DNA of 64,000 nucleotides, taken from assembly GCF_003428875.1 (NCBI RefSeq), contig NZ_QQRS01000001.1, positions 868,001 to 932,000 on the forward strand. Direction: 5' to 3'. Positions 55,791 to 63,394 of the stretch are shown here, one piece after another. This DNA is from Planomicrobium okeanokoites (GTDB taxonomy: Bacteria; Bacillota; Bacilli; Bacillales_A; Planococcaceae). The number at the start of each line of letters is the position of its first letter. Positions within the stretch are counted from its first letter, which is position 1. The position numbers and the translations under genes are program-made. The notes below the pieces were generated by a model. It was not told the DNA's origin and searched no databases. It was given only the letters and a program-made list of their open reading frames with translations.

Positions 55791-55818
55791 AAGGAGCCGA
55801 TTGGCTCCTTTTATTTTT
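55789..55818. terminator. Bidirectional terminator
   Basis: 10-bp stem AAAAGGAGCC / GGCTCCTTTT with a 4-base loop; T runs on both strands; between the kinase and PepSY genes. Confidence 0.9.
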
Positions 55819-55829
55819 GGATGAAATGA

Positions 55830-56474
55830 TTAATCGTCATCCCTTTCATCGTTATCGTCGTCATCATCGCTGTCATCTTCATCGTCCCGGTCATCCCGCT
55901 CGAATTTAAGGACTTTTCCATCGGCCGCTTTGATTTCAAGTTCGAACTCTTCATTGCCAGCCACGATTTCAATGTCGTAATGGGAGACGCCATCATCGCT
56001 GTCCAGATCCAGTTCCACAACTTGTCCCGCTCCGGCTTCCTTCAACGCAATTTCCTGAGCTTGATCAGCAGAAATCATGTTTTCTGCAGCGGCTTGTGTG
56101 CCGTTGCTGTTTACAAGGTTCACTTCACGGTCATCAACGTCATCGAGACGATCGCGATCCTGCTCCAGCACTTCGCCAGTCAATGCATCGATTTCATAAT
56201 CGTATTCATATTCTGTGTCTTGGATTTCCACTTCATATTGCTGTCTTCCGTCGTCTTCATCCAACTCAGCGCGGATCACTTTCCCATCTGAAAGCTCCAG
56301 TGCAATCGATGAGGCTTCGTCAAAACCGATCAGTTTCTCTGAAACAGAGTTTTGAGTTTTCGCTGGGCTGTTGTTTTCTTCTACTGATACATTTGTTGAA
56401 TCTGTGTTAGCCAGAACGATTCCTCCAAACGCCAATACACCTGCAGCTGCTGGGAATAAAATAAATTTCTTCAT
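55830..56474 (-). CDS. Secreted PepSY-domain protein with Asp-rich tail
   Basis: 214 residues. Signal peptide about 1-22 (ending VLANT). Two PepSY modules: about 50-105 (LIGFDEASSIALELSDGKVIRAELDEDDGRQQYEVEI broken by turns) and 130-195 (ISADQAQEIALKEAGAGQVVELDLDSDDG). It ends in an acidic run of Asp/Glu from about residue 197 (DDEDDSDDDDD). PepSY domains often inhibit proteases or sense metal/oxidative stress at the surface; the poly-Asp tail suggests cation binding. Similar in layout to B. subtilis YkoI. Separated from the two-component genes by the repeat at 56581. Confidence 0.8.
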   Translation of the reverse strand: MKKFILFPAAAGVLAFGGIVLANTDSTNVSVEENNSPAKTQNSVSEKLIGFDEASSIALELSDGKVIRAELDEDDGRQQYEVEIQDTEYEYDYEIDALTGEVLEQDRDRLDDVDDREVNLVNSNGTQAAAENMISADQAQEIALKEAGAGQVVELDLDSDDGVSHYDIEIVAGNEEFELEIKAADGKVLKFERDDRDDEDDSDDDDDNDERDDD

Positions 56475-56580
56475 AATTTCTTTCTCCTCCTCAATTTGTT
56501 ATACCTTTATCATATCCGCTGCTTCTGAGCGTATCCTTAAGGCAAGATGAGAATTTGATGAGAAGTCCATGAAGATTTTC

Positions 56581-56679
56581 TAATTGTCGGAGGCCCGCAC
56601 GATGCGGGTCAGCTAACCGTTGCGACAGGCTGTCGCGTTCTTAGGTCAGCAACTGCAATTGGCCGTTTCCGCTTTTCTT
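56581..56679 (-). repeat. Dispersed hairpin repeat, copy 3 (inverted)
   Basis: Reading the minus strand it starts AGAAAAGCGGAAACGGCC like copy 1 and ends CCGACAATTAG, echoing the GGACAATTAG end of copy 2. The inner hairpin is GCGACAG / CTGTCGC. Less regular than the other two. It fills the ~200-base gap between the two PepSY genes. Confidence 0.6.
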
Positions 56680-56681
56680 TA

Positions 56682-57395
56682 TCAATCATCCCATTCCACA
56701 GACAGGATCTCTCCCCGGATGGCATGGATCTGGATGGTGGCTTCCTGTTCCGTTTCCTCGTTTTCAATTTCTACCATGTAATAACCGCCGTCCTGTGTTT
56801 GGGTAAATTCCACTTCCTGCACTTCGCCTTCCAATGTTTCCTTGGCAATTGCTTCCGCCTCGGCACTGGTGATGATACGTTCAGGTTCCGGTGGAATTTC
56901 AGCTTCCGGCTGTTCCGAGTCCGACTGAGGAATTTCCTCTTTAGCAATTTTACGGATTTCGCCGGTTTCCGCTGACAAGGAAATAATGGAAACTTCCTTT
57001 TCGCCCATGATTGTTACTGCATACTCATTTTGTCCTTTTGAATAATTGATTTCTTCAATTTCACCCTGCACTTCCCCAAGCGCTATTTCTTCCGCCTGTT
57101 CTACAGTCAATGCTTTTGATGGGCCTGTCTTTTCAATCAGCTCAACTGCAGTCACCCTGCCGGATTCACGGTCAACTTGCGCGCTGTATAATCCTTCATC
57201 TGTCTGAAACTCGACCGAAAAGTCATTTCCGTTAAGTTCAGCCGCATTTACTGATCCCCCATACAATTGGGTGACTTTTGCCGCGGCTTCAGTTTCATTC
57301 AGCATTTTAACATCATCCGCAGAATTGAGCAGGAAGAAAACAATGGCGCTCCCTAAAATGATACACGCTGCTAAGATTGGAATCCATTTTTTCAT
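56682..57395 (-). CDS. Membrane-anchored PepSY-domain protein (YkoI-like)
   Basis: 237 residues. One N-terminal hydrophobic segment (about 5-25), then three PepSY-type modules (about 35-88, 95-148 and 172-232: ALTVEQAEEIALGEV, ITSAEAEAIAKETLEGEV). Its start overlaps the histidine kinase stop by 4 bases, so it is translated with the two-component system at 57392-59444. The order regulator-kinase-PepSY matches B. subtilis ykoG-ykoH-ykoI. Probably a surface sensor or output partner of the kinase. Confidence 0.82.
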   Translation of the reverse strand: MKKWIPILAACIILGSAIVFFLLNSADDVKMLNETEAAAKVTQLYGGSVNAAELNGNDFSVEFQTDEGLYSAQVDRESGRVTAVELIEKTGPSKALTVEQAEEIALGEVQGEIEEINYSKGQNEYAVTIMGEKEVSIISLSAETGEIRKIAKEEIPQSDSEQPEAEIPPEPERIITSAEAEAIAKETLEGEVQEVEFTQTQDGGYYMVEIENEETEQEATIQIHAIRGEILSVEWDD

Positions 57396-58765
57396 GATGA
57401 TCCCTCCTCCTTCAATTGTACTTCGGCAACATTAAAATTTGATGAGAATATGACAGAAACTGTGGTTCCCAAGTCTTCAATGCTTTCGATTTCCAATCGA
57501 AGATCCAGCAATTCGGCCAAATGTGCAGCCAGCGACAACCCTAGGCCCACCCCTCCTGTCTCTCTTGTCCGGGCTTTGTCGACCCGGTAGAAACGGTCAA
57601 ATACATACGGCAAAGAATCTTTCGGTATGCCATATCCATAATCTTTGATTTGAATTATAGTGGTCCCTTCCGCTTTCGCAATCACTTCAATGCGGTCCGA
57701 ACTGTATTTGCGGGCATTATCCAGAAGAATATAGAGCAATTGTTTGAGCTTTACCGCATCAGTCCGTACGATCAACGGTTCCTTCTCGACTTCCAGCAGG
57801 AAATCCCGTTCATATGATTGGTTAAAAGCCGAAATCGTCTCATTCAAAAACGAGCCCAGCTCCACTTTTTTGATTTCAGGCGCAGTCTCATTTCTGCGGG
57901 CAATCAGCAACAGCTGTTCAATCATCTCTTTCATTCTGTCAGTCTCTGCGCGGATGGCCGCAATACTTTCTTTTGCTACGGCTTCGTCATCCAATCCCTG
58001 CCGTTCCAATAGCCTCGCATAGCTGCCGATAATGGTCAGTGGCGTCTTTAATTCGTGGGAAGCGTTGGATACGAACTCTTCCTGTTTCGAGTAATTCTCT
58101 TCCAATAAAGCCATCATGTCATTGAAGGTGAGTCCCATCTGTTTCAATTCATCATTGGATTGTTCAGCGACCGGCAGCTTCTGAAAATTACCGCTTCGCT
58201 GAATGCTTCTCATTGTATTGGTCAACGCGGCAATCGGCTTGGTAACAATGCCGGCGAGCACCGCTCCTGAAATAATCACCGGAATCATCGCAAGCAGCAC
58301 AGCTGCAGCCAATACTAAACGTAAAGTCTCCAGATTACCTGAAACTTCGCTCAGCGATTTTGCTATCAAAAGATCTGCTATTGTGCCGTCAGACCAGATA
58401 ACCGGAGCTGTCGTGAAGGCAAAACGTTCCCCTTCAACCACCATCGTGCCGGACTCTTCTTCAATTTCACCAGGAAATTGAGTCGTTACGTTCGGGGACT
58501 GCACCGATTTTAAGGTCCGGCCATCCTGATCAGTGACTTTGATCAATCCTGATACTGGCAGATATGCGCGTAAAATTTCATCAGGATCGACGGTTGCATT
58601 AGCGTTGAAAGTGCTCAGCAGCGCTTCGCTCACAGAATCAAGTTCATCGACTTCTGTCGAATAAGCGAGCGAACTGAATGCGTAGTAAATAACTGCGGTG
58701 AGTATGGTTAAAATCACCAGCATCAGCAATGTCGAATAAAGATGGATTCTATTTCGCAGTTTCAT
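57392..58765 (-). CDS. Sensor histidine kinase (YkoH-like)
   Basis: 457 residues. Two membrane helices (about 9-30 and 152-176) enclose an extracytoplasmic sensor of about 120 residues; HAMP follows. The H-box is NASHELKTPLTIIGSY with His237; HATPase N-box LLDNARKYS, G1 IKDYGYGIP, G2 GGVGLGL. The start overlaps the response regulator by 17 bases. Phosphorylates the regulator at 58749; signal unknown. Confidence 0.9.
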   Translation of the reverse strand: MKLRNRIHLYSTLLMLVILTILTAVIYYAFSSLAYSTEVDELDSVSEALLSTFNANATVDPDEILRAYLPVSGLIKVTDQDGRTLKSVQSPNVTTQFPGEIEEESGTMVVEGERFAFTTAPVIWSDGTIADLLIAKSLSEVSGNLETLRLVLAAAVLLAMIPVIISGAVLAGIVTKPIAALTNTMRSIQRSGNFQKLPVAEQSNDELKQMGLTFNDMMALLEENYSKQEEFVSNASHELKTPLTIIGSYARLLERQGLDDEAVAKESIAAIRAETDRMKEMIEQLLLIARRNETAPEIKKVELGSFLNETISAFNQSYERDFLLEVEKEPLIVRTDAVKLKQLLYILLDNARKYSSDRIEVIAKAEGTTIIQIKDYGYGIPKDSLPYVFDRFYRVDKARTRETGGVGLGLSLAAHLAELLDLRLEIESIEDLGTTVSVIFSSNFNVAEVQLKEEGSS

Positions 58766-59444
58766 TTGGCTGCTCCTTTAGCACATAACCGACTCCCCGC
58801 ACAGTCTGGATGTAGGTCGAGTTCTCTCCGGCATCCACTTTTTTCCGCAAATAGCGGATATAGACGTCGATTACATTGGTATCACCGTAATAATCATATC
58901 CCCATACGGCATTCAGCACCTGTTCGCGGGTCAGCACCTGTTTCGGATGTTTCATCAGAAACAACAATAAATCGAACTCCCGTGGAGTCAATTCAATTTC
59001 ACGGCCATTCCTGTTGACTGCCCGGGAAACTTCATCCAGCTCAAGCTCATTGAATCGATGGATTTCCGTATTTCCATTGCCGTTAGTCCGGAGATTGGCT
59101 CGGATCCTTGCAAGCAGTTCTTCAATTTCAAACGGTTTTGTGACGTAATCGTTTGCACCCAGATCAAGTCCAGCGACTTTATCTTTCACTTCATTTTTTG
59201 CAGTCAACAGGATCACCGGCAAGTTTTCATCCGAAGACCGTATTCTTTTCAATACATCGAGTCCATGGATTTCAGGCAGCATCAAATCCAGCAGCACCAA
59301 ATTCCAGTCCTGCTCCCTGAACTTGATCAGCCCCTCCGAACCCGAATGCGCCACACCGGTTTCATAGCCTTCGAATTTCAATTCCAGCTCCAATACCCTG
59401 GCGATGTTCTTTTCATCTTCTATTATTAAAATGCGGTCGGCCAT
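58749..59444 (-). CDS. OmpR-family response regulator (YkoG-like)
   Basis: 231 residues. Receiver domain with acidic pocket IIEDEKNI (Glu/Asp 9-11), phosphoacceptor Asp53 (LLDLMLPEI) and Lys105-type KPFEIEEL; C-terminal winged helix (ELTPREFDLLLFLMKHP, VDVYIRYLRKKVD-type ending). The start at 59444 (MADRILIIED) has AGAGGTGA upstream; a GTG three codons earlier is less likely. First gene of the regulator-kinase-PepSY operon, with no clear promoter box seen. Confidence 0.92.
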   Translation of the reverse strand: MADRILIIEDEKNIARVLELELKFEGYETGVAHSGSEGLIKFREQDWNLVLLDLMLPEIHGLDVLKRIRSSDENLPVILLTAKNEVKDKVAGLDLGANDYVTKPFEIEELLARIRANLRTNGNGNTEIHRFNELELDEVSRAVNRNGREIELTPREFDLLLFLMKHPKQVLTREQVLNAVWGYDYYGDTNVIDVYIRYLRKKVDAGENSTYIQTVRGVGYVLKEQPNETAK

Positions 59445-59480
59445 TCGAATCACCTCTTGAACTTATATTATCAGTTCCCA

Positions 59481-59508
59481 AAAGAAAAAAGCGACCCGCA
59501 GGCCGCTT
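59481..59508 (-). terminator. Terminator of the aldehyde dehydrogenase gene
   Basis: AAGCGGCC / GGTCGCTT stem, one G-U pair, 4-base loop, T run; begins at the stop codon. Confidence 0.78.
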
Positions 59509-60895
59509 ATTTCAGTACTCCTCTGATATACTTCGCTTTATTTTTATAGGGTGGGAACAAGACATTGGTCGAAATTTTCGTCGATTTTTTCAATATCGAT
59601 TTCGCGTGGGTAAAATTCTCGAAACTTGTTTTGCCGTGGTAGGAATTCATGCCTGATGGCCCGACGCCGCCAAACGGCAAGTATGCACTCCCTACGTGAG
59701 AAACGGTATCGTTGATACAACCGCCTCCGAAAGGCAATTCTTCCAGGAAGAAATTGATGGCGCGCTCATTTTCCGAGAACATATAAGCTGACAGCGGCTT
59801 CGGCAGCTGGCGGATTTGTCTCAATAGCAGCGGCAGGTCCTGGTAAGTGATGATCGGCAAAATCGGCCCAAAGATTTCATCCTCCATGGCTGGGCTGTTC
59901 CAACTGATATTATCCAAAATGGTCGGTTCGATATAACGGTTGGCCCGATCTGTTTTACCACCATAAATAATATTGCCGGATTCCGCTTCGATCAATTCAG
60001 CAAGTCTGTCAAAATGTGATGTGGAAACGATTCGTCCGTAATCCGGACTCGCTTGAGCATTTTTGCCATAAAAACCGCTGATGGCTTTCGTCAATTTCTT
60101 GATGAACTCATCTTTCACAGATTCATGGACACAGACATAGTCAGGCGCCACACAGGTTTGACCCGTATTCATCAATTTACCCCAACCAATCCGTTTGGCG
60201 GCCAAATCGATGTCCGCAGTCTGGTCGACGATTGCCGGACTTTTGCCGCCAAGTTCCAGTGTAATCGGCGTCAGCCTCTCTGAAGCTGCTTTCATGACGA
60301 CTTTTCCGACTTTGACACTTCCCGTGAAGAAAATATAATCAAATGAAGCATGGATTAAATTAGTGACTTCTTCACGTTCCCCTTCCACAACCCGTACATA
60401 ATAAGTCGGGAATGCTTCTTCGAGAACGATCCGGATCGCGCGCGCCACATGCGGCGTTGTTTCCGACGGTTTAACGATTGAACAGTTACCGCCGATAATC
60501 GAACCGATCAAGGGCTCCATCACCAATTGGAAGGGATAATTGAAAGGTCCGATAATCAGAACAGAACCGTATGGCTCACGGATCACAAAACTTTTTGAAG
60601 GCTGAAGGTGAAGTGGTGTCTTCACTTTTTCAGGTTCCATCCATTCATCGAGATTTTTCTGCATATAGCCGATACTGTCGAGCACGAAGCCGATTTCTGT
60701 CGCATAAGCTTCGAATTCGCCTTTTCCTAAATCATGCTCCAATGCTTGTGTAATAATTTCTTCATTAGCCAGAATGGCCTGTTTCAAATTTTCCAATTGA
60801 GCTTTCCGGAAATCCGCTGAGCGGGTTGCGCCTGTATAAAAGAAATTGCGTTGCTCCCCAATCATGCGTTCCACGTCATTAGCCGTAAAATTCAT
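59507..60895 (-). CDS. Aldehyde dehydrogenase, class 3/AldH family
   Basis: 462 residues. Cofactor and catalytic motifs: GPFNYPFQL, FTGSVKVGK (about 190-198), LELGGKSP with Glu214, and NTGQTCVAP with catalytic Cys248. The short N- and C-termini and GGVGPSGMNSYHGK ending place it in the ALDH3-like group (B. subtilis YwdH relatives) that oxidises long-chain or medium-chain aldehydes. The start at 60895 has GGAGG; the frame runs open to 60982. Substrate unproven. Confidence 0.9.
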   Translation of the reverse strand: MNFTANDVERMIGEQRNFFYTGATRSADFRKAQLENLKQAILANEEIITQALEHDLGKGEFEAYATEIGFVLDSIGYMQKNLDEWMEPEKVKTPLHLQPSKSFVIREPYGSVLIIGPFNYPFQLVMEPLIGSIIGGNCSIVKPSETTPHVARAIRIVLEEAFPTYYVRVVEGEREEVTNLIHASFDYIFFTGSVKVGKVVMKAASERLTPITLELGGKSPAIVDQTADIDLAAKRIGWGKLMNTGQTCVAPDYVCVHESVKDEFIKKLTKAISGFYGKNAQASPDYGRIVSTSHFDRLAELIEAESGNIIYGGKTDRANRYIEPTILDNISWNSPAMEDEIFGPILPIITYQDLPLLLRQIRQLPKPLSAYMFSENERAINFFLEELPFGGGCINDTVSHVGSAYLPFGGVGPSGMNSYHGKTSFENFTHAKSILKKSTKISTNVLFPPYKNKAKYIRGVLK

Positions 60896-60920
60896 GTAAA
60901 TTCCTCCTCTTAAAGTTTTA

Positions 60921-61844
60921 CTATTCAGCTGTGAGCTGATCAATATAACGCTGTATAACCAAGCCTTCTTCGAAAGGAACAAGTGCAGTAGACATCGCTT
61001 TCATTTCTTCAAATAAACCGTTCACTTTTTCGAACTCGGTTAATTGTACACGTTCCCTCCCTTTTTCAGCTAAATAAAGCTGAGACCAATTTTCCAGGGT
61101 CAGAACGCCTTTGGTGCCATAGATTTTAAATTGAAGAAGTTCTTCTTGGCCAACACCGCTCATACCTGTTAACAACAATGGTGTGCTTCCGTTCACCAGT
61201 CCATATGCAATCAACCCTGTTTCGCAAAGATCAGGCTGATCAGGGTAATTGACATGGTGTTCCGCAAAGGCAAAGTCGCCAAAAATACGATGGATCAACT
61301 GCAGGTAATGAGGGAATACTTCCCTGATAAAACCGCCTTCAAGCCTGGAGGCGATCCATGGAGTCTGCTGCCATGCCCTCGGCCACTCAGGAAAGAAAGT
61401 CTGAAGTTCGATTCTGATGATTTCACCGATACTGCCATTTTTCGAGCGTTTGGCCATCTCGTGCACCGCGGGACTGTACATCAACGGGAAATGCATCGCA
61501 GAACGGACACGATTTTCTGTTATTGCCGCCACCATCTGTTCTCCGGCTTCCGCATTATGCGCAAGCGGTTTTTCACTGAGAACATTCAATCCCGCATCGG
61601 CTGCCTGTTTAGCGATTGCTGCATGCGAAGCCGGCGGGGTTCCAATATAAACCCAATCCGCTTTCGAGTAAAGAATTTCGTCAAGGCTGGCAGTCAAAGG
61701 CACATCATACATTTGTTTCAAAGTTTGAAGACGTTCGGAATTTTCATCGAACACGCCTATGATTTCAACTCCGTTTTCCAGCTGGATTTGCTTAATGATC
61801 CTCTCGCCAACTATACCGGCGCCGATAATTCCAATCGAAATCAT
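60921..61844 (-). CDS. Gfo/Idh/MocA-family oxidoreductase
   Basis: 307 residues. Rossmann motif GIIGAGIVGERIIKQI (about 5-20) and the family signature LSEKPLAHNAEAGEQM (about 90-105, conserved EKP). The C-terminal alpha/beta domain follows. These enzymes oxidise or reduce sugars or inositols with NAD(P); substrate not readable. AGAGAGG site before ATG at 61844; longer frame to 61931 has none. Lies 25 bases upstream of the ALDH gene in the same direction, so probably one operon. Confidence 0.85.
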   Translation of the reverse strand: MISIGIIGAGIVGERIIKQIQLENGVEIIGVFDENSERLQTLKQMYDVPLTASLDEILYSKADWVYIGTPPASHAAIAKQAADAGLNVLSEKPLAHNAEAGEQMVAAITENRVRSAMHFPLMYSPAVHEMAKRSKNGSIGEIIRIELQTFFPEWPRAWQQTPWIASRLEGGFIREVFPHYLQLIHRIFGDFAFAEHHVNYPDQPDLCETGLIAYGLVNGSTPLLLTGMSGVGQEELLQFKIYGTKGVLTLENWSQLYLAEKGRERVQLTEFEKVNGLFEEMKAMSTALVPFEEGLVIQRYIDQLTAE

Positions 61845-61966
61845 GAAATCCCTCTCTCTAAGGCCAAAAGGCTTATTTTCGTTTCCTCTGTTTATTAGTG
61901 TAACCTTTAAGGGTATGGAATAGTCAAACAATTAAACCAGTAATCTTCTAAAGGAGGAAGTCAACG

Positions 61967-62110
61967 ATGAATGAAAACACAAATTGGTGGGAACCTGTAT
62001 TCAGCGGTGAATTGGAAATCGGCTTAAATAAGGAAAAACTTGAAAATGTCGATGAGGAAGCTTTTCTTTATTATGGACAGCATAACCAAGAAATGGAGTC
62101 GCAAATATAA
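61967..62110 (+). CDS. Small acidic protein, 47 residues
   Basis: ATG preceded by a strong AAGGAGG, 9 bases upstream, opens 47 codons (MNENTNWWEPVFSGELEIG ... NQEMESQI). It has two tryptophans at 7-8, no membrane span and a mostly acidic composition. A terminator-like hairpin follows 38 bases after the stop. It is divergent from the Gfo/Idh gene and not part of another operon. No family recognised; short but well supported by the ribosome-binding site. Confidence 0.62.
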   Translation: MNENTNWWEPVFSGELEIGLNKEKLENVDEEAFLYYGQHNQEMESQI

Positions 62111-62147
62111 TTGTCAGTGTCTAACGCATCCCGTCACAAGCCTACAT

Positions 62148-62192
62148 AAAAACGCCTTTTTCAATATTCAATTGAGAAAGGCGTTTTGCTTT
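62148..62192 (+). terminator. Terminator of the 47-residue gene
   Basis: Long stem AACGCCTTT..TCAAT / ATTGA.AAAGGCGTT with one G-U pair, T-rich tail. Confidence 0.8.
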
Positions 62193-62306
62193 GGCCAATG
62201 TATGATGCTTCCTCCCTATAATGATTACATAAAGGAAAGATGTTCTTTTGATTGAAAGCCTTGCCTGTTCAAAATATAATGAGTTAACGAAAGAGGCGAT
62301 GCCAAT

Positions 62307-63023
62307 ATGAAAAAACTGATTGTTTTGCTGTCCATTCTGGTAATGGCCGGCTGCGGGCTGACCGATTCCATCGATACTGGTGGAAGCAGCAGCCGGATGC
62401 CTGTTGAAGTCGTTTCGGTTATTGACGGTGACACTATCCGGATAATGTATGAAGGAAAAGAAACCACGGTGCGTTATTTACTTATCGATACACCTGAAAC
62501 AAATCACCCCCGGTTAGGTGAACAGCCTCTTGGCACAGAAGCGACTCAAGAAAACCGCCGGCTGATCGATTCAGGAGACGTCAGCATTGAATTCGATGTG
62601 GGTGACCGCCTGGATGATTATGGCCGTCTGCTCGCTTATTTGTATGTCGACGGCGAAAGTGTCCAGCAACAGCTTCTCGAAACTGGCCATGCCCGTGTAG
62701 CTTATGTATTCCCGCCGAATACACGTTATCTTGAAGAATTTGAAGAAGCTGAACAAAGGGCTAAAGAACAGGAAATTGGCATCTGGGAATATGAAAATTA
62801 TGCAACGGATCGCGGCTTTGACAGCGATGCAGTTTTCGAAAACGAGAAAACGGATACTGGACAGGATGAAGGGGAGTGTGAAATAAAAGGGAATATTAAT
62901 AGTAAAGGCGCTAAAATCTATCATATGCCTGGCAGTTCCTCTTATGAACAGACAAATCCTGAAGAATGGTTCTGTTCAGAACAGGAAGCCATCGACAACG
63001 GATTCCGCGGCAGTGGACAATAA
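62307..63023 (+). CDS. Lipoprotein thermonuclease (SNase family)
   Basis: 238 residues. Lipobox LVMAGC (Cys16). The staphylococcal-nuclease domain (about 35-155) shows VSVIDGDTIRI, RYLLIDTPETN, and DRLDDYGRLLAYLYVDG, with catalytic-type Arg and Glu. A short C-terminal module (about 190-235: CEIKGNINSKGAKIYHMPGS, WFCSEQEAIDNGFR) resembles the Cys-containing extension seen after many secreted SNase proteins. Expected on the outer face, degrading nucleic acids. GAGGCG site; a TATAAT lies about 85 bases upstream, -35 weak. Confidence 0.88.
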   Translation: MKKLIVLLSILVMAGCGLTDSIDTGGSSSRMPVEVVSVIDGDTIRIMYEGKETTVRYLLIDTPETNHPRLGEQPLGTEATQENRRLIDSGDVSIEFDVGDRLDDYGRLLAYLYVDGESVQQQLLETGHARVAYVFPPNTRYLEEFEEAEQRAKEQEIGIWEYENYATDRGFDSDAVFENEKTDTGQDEGECEIKGNINSKGAKIYHMPGSSSYEQTNPEEWFCSEQEAIDNGFRGSGQ

Positions 63024-63070
63024 ATGCATGAAGTTTCAATACAGCAAAAACTATTTTTAGATAATAAAAT

Positions 63071-63104
63071 AAAAAGCCGCCACCCGAAGGTGACGGCTTT
63101 TTCA
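63071..63104 (+). terminator. Terminator of the thermonuclease gene
   Basis: AAAAAGCCG / CGGCTTTTT with an inner ACC/GGT pair and T run. Confidence 0.85.
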
Positions 63105-63146
63105 AGCAGATTCTGTTCCTAAAACCTGCTGCGGGTTTGGCACCCA

Positions 63147-63210
63147 ATGATTCCTACTGGGCTCGAACCAGCGACCTCTACCCTGTCAAGGTAGCGCTCT
63201 CCCAGCTGAG
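63147..63210 (-). tRNA. tRNA-Val(GAC) remnant lacking a pairing 5' acceptor strand (probable prophage att site)
   Basis: The minus strand has a proper D-arm (GCTCAGCTGGGAGAGC), anticodon arm CTACC-TTGACAG-GGTAG with anticodon GAC, variable loop, and T-arm (CTGG-TTCGAGC-CCAG). The 3' acceptor strand AGGAATC plus discriminator A (63147) follows. But the nine bases where the 5' acceptor and positions 8-9 should be read TAGAACCAA, which cannot pair with AGGAATC (GATTCCT expected), and no CCA is encoded. So only the 3' part of the gene is present, as at a phage integration scar. The intact copy should be elsewhere. Confidence 0.75.
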
Positions 63211-63332
63211 CTTGGTTCTAATGCCTTTGGTGTAGGCATCATGTGGAGGAAAATGGCGATTTGTGGTGGGAGTGGAACGGGAATTGCAGAAAAGTGTCGC
63301 TAGAATGTCGCTAGGAATTTTATAGGTAAATA

Positions 63333-63373
63333 AAAAAGCGCCCACAACCGGTTAAAGTTGAAGGCGCTTTTTT
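63333..63373. terminator. Terminator downstream of the endolysin gene
   Basis: AAAAAAGCGCC / GGCGCTTTTTT stem with a 20-base loop; T runs on both strands. The ~120 bases between the tRNA remnant and this hairpin contain only short repeats (GTCGCTAGAATGTCGCTAG) and no supported gene. Confidence 0.78.
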
Positions 63374-63394
63374 GAGTTTCTACTATATAACACT

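Noticed and set aside
63147-63219. Functional tRNA-Val gene
   Set aside because: The 5' acceptor strand (TAGAACC) cannot pair with the 3' strand (AGGAATC), and no CCA is encoded; treated as a remnant.
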